From assembly GCA_033032865.1 (NCBI GenBank), contig JAWHQI010000005.1, forward strand, positions 5,108,001-5,172,000: a stretch of 64,000 bases of DNA, written 5' to 3'. A program made the translations under genes and the position numbers. Under the pieces are notes generated by a model. The model was given only the letters and a program-made list of their open reading frames with translations. It ran no database searches and had not been told where the DNA came from. The stretch is from Dactylorhiza incarnata (taxonomy: Eukaryota > Streptophyta > Magnoliopsida > Asparagales > Orchidaceae). Shown here piece after piece: positions 46,269 to 57,177 of the stretch; position 1 is the stretch's first letter; the number at the start of each line of letters is the position of its first letter.

Positions 46269-49200
46269 AATCCCAATAAACAAAAGAAATATTTTGTCCT
46301 CAAAATTTTGGTTCGGGTCTACGGGTTGCAAGTACTTATAAGAGTAAAGGATTTCAAAGACGATTAATTTGTACCTTAGGTGATGAGTTCCGGGAAACAT
46401 TGTTGCATGAAGTCCAAGGGCACACAGTTATGCTCCTCTTACCCATGATTGAACTATAATAATCGGACATCAGAATCTCCTTCCACGGAAGAACTCAGAC
46501 CTCTACTATATGTGAACTCAAACTGGAGCAACAGTTTCTCATCGCACTTCTACTATTCCTTGCTAAGATTGTCGGCAATATTCCTACCAGGGGTTAATTG
46601 AAGGTTTATCCCTCCGCTCAGACCATCGTGTCATTAATCACAATGCGGGTTCTATTTGCTCCATCCTGGTAATAAATAGGAAATAAACACTTCAGAAACA
46701 AAACAAGCTAACCAGGTGTGGGTGTTACCAAAATCACTACACCCCTGGAGGAGGGTCTAACTGTAATACATAGGATCCTACAGAGTTAATTTGTGCTATC
46801 GAGCCGCGCTACTTGGCACCGAAATCCTTCGAGTTCAACTTAACTTCATAAGGTTATAATCACGAACCATGCTTACATAGTACTCTGCTCATAAACCGAT
46901 TGGCCAGGACGTGGTCATTTAGCCAACCGCCATTGTTTATTCTGATTCTTCACTATACGATTCCCTTACGCGTAGGTGTTCACCACCACCTACACCAAGA
47001 GACCTTATCCATTAACATATGAGGTCTCTGCTGATAAACCGTTTCCGACTCCGCGGATACAAGGTCAGGTTTATCAGCTACAAAATAATAACATAAACTT
47101 TGATTACACTTGGGCCAGAGTCTCTTACGACCTACGAACGTTACATGGGGTTAATGCTTCCTCCCGTTAAATAAATGTAAATAACCTCCATGCTTTTCTT
47201 TGAGGAGCATGTCGTCTGTAGTTTAAAGTGATGTTCGTGAAATGACTCCCAACTACTTTTCCATATCCATTTGGTTCGCAACTCACGAGGGTAAAACCCT
47301 TTTCATCATGACATGTTTTGGCACAATTTGGTTTCAACATGAAGGGTGTCTCATTAAAACCCATTAATCCTCGAGAAATTTCACCATTTATATCTGGAAA
47401 TCAAACCTGTCTCTCTTATTCCTGAATCTTCCTAACTGGGATTATAAATTTTTGGAGAAATTGTAAGTTCTGGTTCTTAAGATCGGAGGATTCTTGTAAA
47501 TTATATATCTTCAATGTATCATTCGTCAAATTTCACTTTAGATTTCCAATAACGAGTGGGCTAAACTTTCAAAGTCAAGTGGTCTCATCTCACTTATGTT
47601 ATAAATTATGAATTAAAGATTTCATCATAACGACCCTTCTCTTAGTTGTGTCGTCCAAAATTACATCGACAAATCTCATTGAGTAATCTTAATAATTTCA
47701 AGCGGGAGTTGATATTAGCACAACTAACCGTTTATTTTAACTCCCAAATCCTCAACATTTTAGTACACGATCGTTGTCATTTTTCCCGAGATCCGAACAT
47801 AGTAAGATTCTCCATCTTAGCCCTAAATAGTTTATACCATCATATTACAAGATCCAAAGAGTCACCTTCCTAAGCTCTCTGGTGGTGCATAAACCAACTC
47901 TAAGAGTAAAATGATCTTAACTAAATTTTCACCACGGAGAGGGCTTGAATTTTAATTAAAAAATACTATCCGAAAATTACCCTTGAAAGCCCTGGAGTGC
48001 AAGAAACTCTAGTTGTAATCTTTACTTGCGAAAACTTGACTCCAAACTTCAAAATTCCATGATGTGACACATTTATCCCAAGCTACTAAACCTGGCATTC
48101 TTTCTTGTTTTCAATACTTGACTAAATCGAGACATTTGTTCGGACGTCAATGATTATTAATTGTTTGGATAACTCTACAAATCGATGTCTCGAGGTTAAG
48201 AAGGTGTATTTACAACAATACACTTGCACCTTTGTTACGATCAACTGATTATTTCTTATGGTCATGCGGACTTATAGCCCAGTCTTACTTCTATCCATTC
48301 TAAATTCTACTTGGTCTTGCACTGAATCCGCCGTTTATGACGTTCTTCCCTTGTGACCGGTAAGAGCTTGATGGCCAAACGTCCTTATAAAAGACAAGAC
48401 CACATTGCTTGGATCAGGAAGTTAGTGAAATTCCCTAAATTCTTAACCTGACTTTCTTGATTTCGAGAGTCTTATGCCCATACACTGGACAACCCTTTAC
48501 GTATAATCAAATGATTAACAATTTGATCACTTTTGTCGACTTAGAATCAGCCTTGGAGCAATAAGATGAGTACACGCTCACTCTTGAAGTGTACCATTCA
48601 CTTAACTTGCCAGTATAACTATAGCGATCACAACTTGGTATAAATAATCCCTGCTATTTAAGGTGAAGTAATTCTCCAAGGGTCTCAAACTTCTAAGGAG
48701 GGTTGGTCCACAAATCAAAAGTGTATGAATAAGATCTCGTCATCACCTGAGTTTCATTTGAATACTCCAAAACTCGAGATTACTACGAAAATGTCATAAC
48801 CTTTTCTAAACAAAGTCTAGGGGGTAATCCAAGTCGGTATTTTATTGGCCCAATAAACAAAAGGATAAGCCCCTACCGATTTGGGCTAAGTCTCTTCAGT
48901 ATTCTATGGTATATTCATCTTACATACATACATAAACCTTAGGGCATATAATCTCTGACTTGGTGTTCCACCGTGAGACATAAAGTTATGATAAAACTTA
49001 GGCTCCCAATGCAATAAATTATGCTAACTTTTCCGAGTTCCCTATATGATTAACTAGGAAAGGGGCCTTTTCAAAACAAAATATTCAAATTCCAATTCGA
49101 CCTCTGGTATTTTATGGTGGTTGTCTCAACGTACTGTAATGGGAAGTATCAAGTTATGGTAAGGGGGTTATGCTTATGGGTCTTCTATTACTCTAAAGAA

Positions 49201-49556
49201 GACTACAGACACCCGATCTCCTCGAGATGGTCCTACCACTTGATAGCAAAGCGTAACCTTCAGCGTGAAAGTCTCAACGTCAAGACTTATACTAACTTAT
49301 TCCCTTAGCTACGTTGGGTATCCTTAACCTTCAACCAAATCTAGACCCGAGGTCGCTCTTTAGACTAGGATGCGTCACTAAATTGTCTAAGTCAAAATTT
49401 GACTTAACTTGCTGCTTAATGGACTGTTTTATGTGATTTCATACATGGGCACACCACAGCTTCCGCTGCATAGTTTGTCCGCAAACTACACTCAAGCGGG
49501 GTGACCCAGTATGTTGTGGACTGTTCTCTTATGATCGTTCGTTCAGTGATACCATT
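46269..49556 (-). other. Non-coding interior of a gypsy-type element (G4)
   Basis: 3.3 kb with no supported ORF. The left edge (46269-46330) resembles the coding end of Tekay-like pol. The right edge has a PBS-like sequence TGGTATCACTGAAC (minus strand, 49541-49554). Between them I see no conserved gag, RT or integrase motif on either strand, so it is either strongly decayed or a non-autonomous interior. Confidence 0.5.
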
Positions 49557-49558
49557 TG

Positions 49559-50108
49559 TAAGATCTCTTTTTCCAAAACCCGTTCGGGTACTTGAAAACT
49601 CGAACCTCTCCCGCATCGCACGGTTGAGGTGGATCTTTGCCCAGAATCGCCGCCTTGAGGTGTCACCAACACACGGGTTGGCTAACACCGCTCAGCACCA
49701 ACCCTGCCGGCTATACGATCATAAGTAAAATATGCCAAAAAGTAAGTACATAAAAGAAGGCATGTCCACAATCACAACATCATATATATGTATAATGAAA
49801 ACAGAAAGTCCATAAGAGATGTATAAGCAAAAAGGGGCTTATGCCCGATAAATATCCAAAATAATGTACTATCTCTCTCTCTCTACAACATGCGGAAGAC
49901 TACATCAAAACTCTCAAAAATGCGGAAGGCTAGCTATCTAATCATCAACCTGTGGCGTCGTGGTAGTGCGTTGCATCTGCTGCTCAGGTCCTGCCATCTC
50001 ATCCTGCTGCGCGTGAGACAACTCCGTCTCCTCGGACTCCTGCGGTCACACCGACCGTTAGTCATAAAGACTTAGTCGTTTTGTCCTCGCCTCCCTCCAC
50101 GACTCCTA
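49559..50108 (-). repeat. 550-bp direct repeat, copy 1 (gypsy LTR end)
   Basis: Collinear with 50443-50992 (constant offset 884, no net indels, about 13 differences noticed). Copy 1 begins at tgtaagatctc just beyond the PBS-like sequence, so it looks like the inner end of a 5' LTR. It contains a CT microsatellite near 49870. Confidence 0.9.
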
Positions 50109-50442
50109 AAAAAAAGAAAAAAAGAAGTGAAAGTACTCCATAGTTAAGCGTGCTCGGGCTGGAGTAGTTCTGGGATGGGTAACCTCCTGGGAAGTCCACG
50201 CGCTGCCGCTTAACTGGCTCAATTCTCATCAAAGGGGACTGCGGTATCCAACAACCCGCTGTGCCCTATGGTGGGACAGAGAGGGGTTGGGGTGCATGGT
50301 CTGCAGACCATCTGGTTAGGCTGAACCCTTTCGGTGCCAGCTGGGTCCCGTGTTGGCGGGCCTGGGCCGCGAGGGTGCTGGCGGTCCAGCTGGGTCCCGT
50401 GTTGGCAGGCCTGGATCGTTACAAAAAGTCCTATCTTTCTTA
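50109..50442. other. Segment between the 550-bp repeats, with 5S-rRNA-derived sequence
   Basis: 334 bp: an A-rich tract, a 5S rRNA-like core, then a GC-rich part with a 49-bp partial duplication (ccagctgggtcccgtgttgg at 50337 and 50386). It ends near gatcgttaca. Neither flank shows a clear TSD. Confidence 0.7.
50132..50200 (+). repeat. 5S rRNA-derived sequence (3' half including internal promoter)
   Basis: Matches the plant 5S rRNA from about nucleotide 46 on. The A box is agttaagcgtgctcgggc (50142-50159), an intermediate element gggatggg (about 50172-50179), and the C box ggtaacctcctgggaagtcc (50178-50197). The 5' third of 5S is absent, so it is not a functional 5S gene. 5S-like sequence in a transposable context is known from Cassandra TRIM elements; that identity is only a suggestion here because no LTR pair or PBS was found. 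Confidence 0.85.
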
Positions 50443-50992
50443 TAAGATCTCTTTTTCCAAAACCCGTTCGGGTACTTGAAAACTCGAACCTCTCCCGCAT
50501 CGCACGGTTGAGGTGGATCTTCACCCAGAATCGCCGCCTTGCGGTGTCACCAACACACGGGTTGGCTAACACCGCTCAGCACCAACCCTGCCGGCTATAC
50601 GATCATAAGTAAAATATGCCAAAAAGTAAGTACATAAAAGAAGGCATGTCCACAATCACAGCATCATATATATGTATAATGAAAACAGAAAGTTCATAAG
50701 AGACGTACAAGCAAAAAGGGGCTTATGCCCGATAAATATCCAAAATAATGTACTATCTCTCTCTCTCTACGACATGCGGAAGACTACATCAAAACTCTCA
50801 AAAATGCGGAAGGCTAGCTATCTAATCATCAACCTGTGGCGTCGTGGTAGTGCGCTGCATCTGCTGCTCAGGTCCTGCCATCTCGTCCTGCTGCGCGCGA
50901 GACAACTCCGTCTCCTCGGACTCCTGCGGTCACACCGACCGTTAGTCATAAAGACTAAGTCGTTTTGTCCTCGCCTCCCTCCACGACTCCTA
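50443..50992 (-). repeat. 550-bp direct repeat, copy 2
   Basis: See copy 1. Copy 2 continues without a break into further LTR sequence to the right, whereas copy 1 ends at 50108. Confidence 0.9.
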
Positions 50993-53967
50993 GGCACCGA
51001 GCGGGAGGAAGAAGCGGAGGACAAACAAGGGGTAAATAAGAAGGTGGTGACATGGCACTACTCAAGCAGGTAGAAGTAAAGAAGTAAAATCTAACTAGCA
51101 GTATAATGCAGGTATAAGGCAGTAAAGTAGAGCAATGAAGTAAGCAGTAATAAAAATGCGGTGCAGTAAGTAAAACTAATCTACCATCACAGATTCGTAC
51201 CTTAACTTATATGAACGCCCATACAACATATAAGTTAAGATGTCCAGGTAACCCATCATATAAAAGAGCCCATACTAATTTATATGATGGGGGTATGCTA
51301 ATGTGTATGTTATGCTATGCTATGGTTATGATGTTTTAATGAATTTATGCAATGTGACTCACCCACACGACTCTATGCGCACAGACCTTTATAGTCCCCA
51401 ATTTGTTTGAAAGGAAGCCAACCTTTCGGGTACCGACCGTCATGGCTCATGGTGGTAGTGGATCAGACACTCCACATCCTAGGCGGGTATAGTCACTTCC
51501 AAGCCTAGACCTCATGTACGTCTCAACGCTAAGAATACAACAACGGAGCTCCTGCGTACTCTTGCTGGAATCCACCAGACTTTAAGGTCGGGATGGGTTA
51601 TTAGGGATTGTCCTTCAGACCGCGGTACTCAAACTTACCGGCCCTCTAAACCTCACCCTCACCTGAGTCAACGTACTACCGTCAGTGACACGACTAGCCT
51701 AGTACAGAAGACTCGTCACTATTTGAATAAGTAACAGGTGTTAACAATGTCCACCCGAGCTTCCGGCCCAGGGACTATCACACAAGCTGACCCAACCCAT
51801 CTCCTTCCCGGAGGAGATCCATACCAGTTTGCATCCCTACTTAGGCTACTCTTGCCTACAATTTAGTTAGTGGTATATTTAGGGTGAGTCATGGACTTCC
51901 CGCGGTGTACTCCATAAGGGGCCCCTAACGGTACTACGGATCAATGGGCTCAACCCCACTATCCTCTTCAAGACAATTACTTTAGTTGGTGGATAACATT
52001 TGGTTCACCCTTCATCATTTCATATAGTTAAAGTGACTTAGCTCATCTCCCGTCCCACCAAATCGGGTCGGACGTACCTTCATTCCTTCTACATTAACTC
52101 TAGCACCACCCCACAAGTAACCCTAGGATTGACCCTCCTTGAATGATGGTGTGCTACAACCCATTTACTGATTGGATATACCTCCTAAACACTACTTAGG
52201 GGTCTAAATTGTCTAAAACTCAAAATTCTATTTTTACTAAACGCAGACCACAAATTTGAACTATCCATCAACCCCATAAGGGAACCCATCTAAAAATTCA
52301 TCACCAGGGTCTGGTATAATTATCCTAGTCTCCCACTGACTTCAATATGGTATGATCCAATTTCCATAATTTTCCATATTAATTTTGTATTTATTATAAT
52401 TTAAAGTAGTTAAGGCCTTAAGCCAAATTACACATGAACTACCCTCAAAATGATTCTACATGCTACATGAAAATTATCAGTAAGGTAATGTCCCATATGA
52501 AGGTGGTTCCCTGAGTTTCATGACCCTAGGATGCCATTTGGCCTACTATATCATCATAATTGCATAATTACCAAAATGCCACTATAATTAGGAAAAATAG
52601 TAGTTCACTTCTGAAAATTCTACAAAACTTACCAAGTGTCCATATGGGGACCTAGAGGTCTCTGCCAAATCATTGTTTCATTACCATGTGATTAGATATT
52701 TTTAAATGATTACACATCCAAAGGTGGCAATTATCAATTTCTACATGAGGTACAAGAAATATAATTCAACAAGCTTCTAACCAATTCTCATGGGCATATA
52801 TTAACCTGAAACTACAGATAACCAAGTATCACATCATTGCCCCATGATTTGATATTTTAAAAGGATTTAATACTCAAGTGGTGTAAATTCCAATTTCTAC
52901 ATGAGGTACAAGAATTATAATTCAACAAACATCCAAACAATTATCATGGGCATATATTAACCTAAAACTACAGATAACCAAGTATCACATCATTGTCCCA
53001 TGATTTGATATTTTAAAAAGATTTAATACTCAAGGGGTGTAAATTCCAATTCTACATGAGGTACAAGAAATATAATTCAAAAAGCTTCCAAACAATTAGC
53101 ATGGGCATATATTAACCCCTAACCACAGATAACCAAGTATCACATCATTGCCCCATGATTTGATATTTTAAAAAGATTTAATACTCAAGGGTGTAAATTC
53201 CAATTTCTACATGAGGTATAAGAAATATAATTCAACAAGCATCCAAACAATTCTCATGGGCATATATCAACCTAAAACTACAGATAACCAAGTATCACAT
53301 CATTGCCCCATGATTTGATATTTTAAAAGGATTAAATTCCTTTAAGCTAGCAAGTACTTAAAACTTCCTATACAAGGAATAATGCTTCCATAACTCATAA
53401 CAAAATTACCATAGCCTTATTTCACCCTATTTCAGCCATTGACAGTATAACAAAGTCATACAAGGTCATAAGACCATGCATTTCATTTTATTAAGGAAAG
53501 GGGTGGCTATTTCATTAATTAGGAAGAAAAATACTTAAATACCTCCAAAAATTCTCATTTAATTAACTAAGTCATTTCATGCTCCTACAAACATATCTCC
53601 AAAGTTCTGAGCCAAGGCCAGAACATTTGCTCCCATGCCCTTCACAAGTCTCACTTTGCACCCTTAAGGGTTTACCCTTAGGGTTTTAGGTCACACCACC
53701 CTAATGGCTCCAAATGGACCACTAGGGTGTGTCACATGCCTTTGTATATCAATACCTACATAATCATCAAGGTGGAGGAGGCTAACTCACTCAACTCCTC
53801 AAAATGGCCTAAGCCATAATTTGACCCTTAAAGGCCCTCCTTAGGGTTTCCCATTTTCCATAGAAAATCAACTCCAAATGGAGTGAAAATATAGGCAGAC
53901 ACTACTCATGTATTAAAGAGCATGCCACCAAAATTTGGTGTCATTTGGACATCATATGCTCCAAACA
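50993..53967 (-). repeat. Long gypsy LTR body
   Basis: Non-coding. It contains a segment (51500-51570) resembling 10470-10545 in G2 and a tandem array (52685-53330). AT-rich with no gene. From 53968 it joins sequence shared with the G4 LTR. Confidence 0.55.
52685..53330. repeat. ~155-bp tandem repeat, about 4 copies
   Basis: Units beginning atgatttgatatttt recur at 52844, 53000, 53155 and 53310, with a diverged first copy at 52685; spacing is 155-159 bp. Each contains tacatgaggtacaagaa and catgggcatatattaacc. AT-rich, inside a gypsy LTR. Confidence 0.93.
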
Positions 53968-54725
53968 TCAACATAATTTAAATAATCTAATTACCACAAA
54001 AACCCTAGGTAATATTGTCCACCAAGAGCTGTCCTTTGGGTAGGGGGTGCCCCTAGGGTATACCAACCCATGTTTAAAAGCACAGCCTCAAAGTTTGAGG
54101 GGTTTGGGCAAGGCAATTAATTTAGTGGACTGACCTAGTGTAGGACCAGTCCTAGTAAAATAGCTCCCTAGGGAGCTGTAGATCACCAAATGACCTGAAC
54201 TTAAGCCCTACTGAAAGTCAAGATCAAGGCCTACAACTTTTATGTTGGGCACTTTTTCTAATTCGGCCATTAAGAGGCCTTAATTAATTGTAGAAGTGGA
54301 CTGATTATTAGGAGCAGAAATCCAAGTTAATGAATTAATTTAATATAAGAAAAAGGTGATTTGCACGAATCGTAAAGCACATCCGACCCTCCCCCTTCAT
54401 CTTCTTCCTCCAGCCAATTGCTGGGATTCGCCCGTGCTGGGCCACCTTGCTCCTCCATTTCCCGGCCACCTGGAGGCCACCACGGCCGGCCACCTTGTGG
54501 CCACCACGGCCGTCCACCACCTCCACCACCTTCATGGTTGTCGGGGCTATTACTTCCCGGCGACATGGCGGCCGGAGGAGGTGTTTTCCGGCGAACTAGC
54601 ATGGCCGAAAATCACCCAAAAACTATGATTTTGAGATTTTGATTCCGACCCAATTGAGCCCGAACCTTCAAATAAAATTGATAGGAAGCTAGCATAGAGG
54701 GAGAGGAGGAGAAACGAACCTAGAT
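53968..54725 (-). repeat. Gypsy LTR segment homologous to 34231-34970
   Basis: Direct homologue of the G4 LTR, starting at catcaacataatttaaat and ending at aacctaga where the Athila element is inserted. It includes a GC-rich stretch (54470-54610) with an extra copy of the ccaccacggccggccacc unit compared with the G4 copy. Confidence 0.88.
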
Positions 54726-55659
54726 TGCTGATACGTTTTTTAATTGGTTTGTTTCTCTCTTTTCTTTGTTAGAAAGAGAGAAAGAAAAGGAAAAGCTCTT
54801 TCTTCCTTTTCGATTCAACCTTGGGCGGACGTTTTCGAAGAGCCCCGCGAGTAATCCTACTTCGAGGAATTATCCGTTATCCTATCGAAGGATAGAAGTA
54901 ACGGACTCTTTCTCTTTCGAAATATCGAGGATTCCTCCTCGGCCGCGTCCTTTGAAGGCAGAATGAAAAGAAAAATAAAGCTACTTTACTTTTAAAATTT
55001 AAATTGAAAGCTTTTTGAAAATATTGTTGCAACAATTTTTTAAGTAGTTGCAACAATTCTTTAAGAGCGTTTTAAAACTTCTTTTACCTTGAGCTAGTTG
55101 CAACAACCAAAGAGGCGTTGCAACAATTTTTTAGTGTTTTTAAAAGAGTTTTAAAGAGTGCTTTAGAGAGAAAGCTTTTGGGTTTATGTAATTATCCGGA
55201 CTAAAATCAATAAAGGCAAGTGGACCTTATCGATAGTAGTATAGGATATTTCTTTTGAAATATCAAGGTCGTATTTTTCCAAGGTCGTATCGATTGTTTC
55301 TACTTGTTAGGAACGCGCTATTATCTTATCGAGAAGAGTTTGAAGATTTTTATGATTTTATAGAAAAGTTAGTGACGAAAACGATAACTATCGCGGGCTT
55401 GGTGTGCGTTTAGCAAAAACCAAGAAAAGCGATGAAAAGAAAAAGAACGAAAACGTTAATTTGAAAAGTAGTTTTGCTTAGAAATTTTTAGGGTTTTATG
55501 AAACTATAATGATAACTACGGCGATAATTAGCGATTGAGCGGAGCGCGTGATTAAGCAAAAAGCAAATATATAAAAGATAAAAGACGCACTAATTGAAAA
55601 CTCACGCACTCTACGGAATTAAAATTAAAGCGGTAAATTGCAGAAATTGAAGAAATGCG

Positions 55660-55790
55660 ATCCCTACCCAAATAGGTAGAGGGGAAATAAATGCGTGAGC
55701 AAGTCCTATCCAAACGGATAGGCGGGAAATAAATGCGTGAGCAAGTCCTATCCAAACGGATAGGCGGGAAATAAATGCGTGACAGAAATG
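55660..55790. repeat. 42-bp tandem repeat, almost 3 copies
   Basis: Unit containing gcgtgagcaagtcctatcca and ggataggcgggaaataaat, at 55693 and 55735 with a diverged earlier copy. Each unit contains a short inverted repeat (tccta/taggc region). Confidence 0.85.
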
Positions 55791-56544
55791 GAAACTATTC
55801 GGTTACAAAAAAGACGCAAAATTTATTCACCTACACACACGCACTCTACTTGAAATTGAAATCTAAGTTAAAAGAAAATAAAATCTATGCTCATAAACAC
55901 ACACACTCTTCTTTAATGAAATCTAGTTAAAAATAAAACAAAACTAATCTCATACACTCACACACACAACAATAATGAAAACTAAGTTAAAAGAAAAGCT
56001 ATGCTCATACACTCACCCACACTAACAACAAAACAAAACTAAAATAAATACAAATTACTCTCATACACACACACACTTACAAAAAGAGACAAAGAAAGTG
56101 AAAACAACAAAATAAAACAAAACAAAACAATTTAATTAACCACCTACACTCACACACACTAATAACAAAACATCTAAAAATTATAACAAAACTAAAAACA
56201 AGATAATTACTCTCATACACTCACACACACAAATTAAAAAGATGAAAACTAATTAAAATTACTAAATTACTAAATTACAAAAAAAACTAAAAATAAAAAG
56301 AAAAAGAAAAAGAAAAAGAAAACACACACACACTTCCAACAAAACAAAGAGAGAGAGAGTGTGACAAAACAAGCCAACTATTTCATTTCCATAATAAAAA
56401 GATTACAAAAAACAAGAGAGAAAAAGAGCACAAAATTACAAAAACATAAAAACTAGTTGGATCAAAACCTTAAGAATAAGCTCTCAAAATTTTTGAACCC
56501 TTGGACTCAGCTGAAACTGGCTATTTATAGAAAAAAATTTTGGA

Positions 56545-57010
56545 TTACACGCCCTCGGACACGGGCGTGTCTGAGGGCGTGACACGGCTTGGGGTGCGAA
56601 TAGCCAGAACAGCTGGATCCAGGCAGGCATCTGGAAGGCTTGACCGGCGACTTCGGAAGTACACGGGCGTGTTCCAAGTAACACGGGCGTGTTCGATGTC
56701 GGCATTGTGTTGTCGGCTGCTGGGCGTGACGGGCGGCGTGTCCTTTGTTCTTCCGAAAGAAATTGAGGGGTCACGGCCTCAGTCACGGGCGTGACCCGAT
56801 CACTGCCGTGACTGTGGGCATGACATTGACATCTTGGCTCGAATCTGGGCTTGGTCATTCAACACGGGCGTGACTGATGTACACGGCCTCGGTCACGGGC
56901 GTGACCGAGGGCGTGACTTGATGTTTGAGTTGGAAAAAGAGCAGGGAAAAGAAAATGTTAGGGATTAGTGAACACGCCCTTGGACACGGGCGTGACCAAG
57001 GGCGTGACTT
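56545..57010. repeat. CACGGGCGTGAC motif cluster in Athila LTR U3
   Basis: Roughly a dozen copies of cacgggcgtg or its arms, several forming inverted pairs such as acacgccctcggacacgggc. It sits just upstream of the TATA-like box at 56521-56530. Confidence 0.85.
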
Positions 57011-57177
57011 AACAAAATTACAAAAACTTTACAAAAATTAAAATAAAACTAAGTTAAAAACAAAAATAACAAAAACAAACATTTTATTCATTAATTTACA
57101 TATATTATTTAGAAATCTAATTAAAATTATACTAAAAATTATAAAGAAAAATGCGTATATTTACTATTCATCAAACA

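Larger units (their letters stand above)
54726..57177 (-). repeat. 3' LTR of the Athila element (about 2450 bp)
   Basis: Right end beside the PPT (57173 or 57177 depending on whether CATCA or CAAACA is the terminus). The left end is at the break in host LTR homology (TG at 54726 or 54729). A TATA-like CTATAAATAG (minus) lies at 56521-56530. Directly upstream in U3 (56545-57010) is a cluster of cacgggcgtgac-type motifs. Also present are a 42-bp tandem repeat near 55660-55790 and many CA-rich short repeats (55840-56340). Confidence 0.8.

Noticed and set aside
50132..50200. Functional 5S rRNA gene
   Set aside because: Only the 3' half of 5S is present, with several changes; no T-run terminator directly after it.
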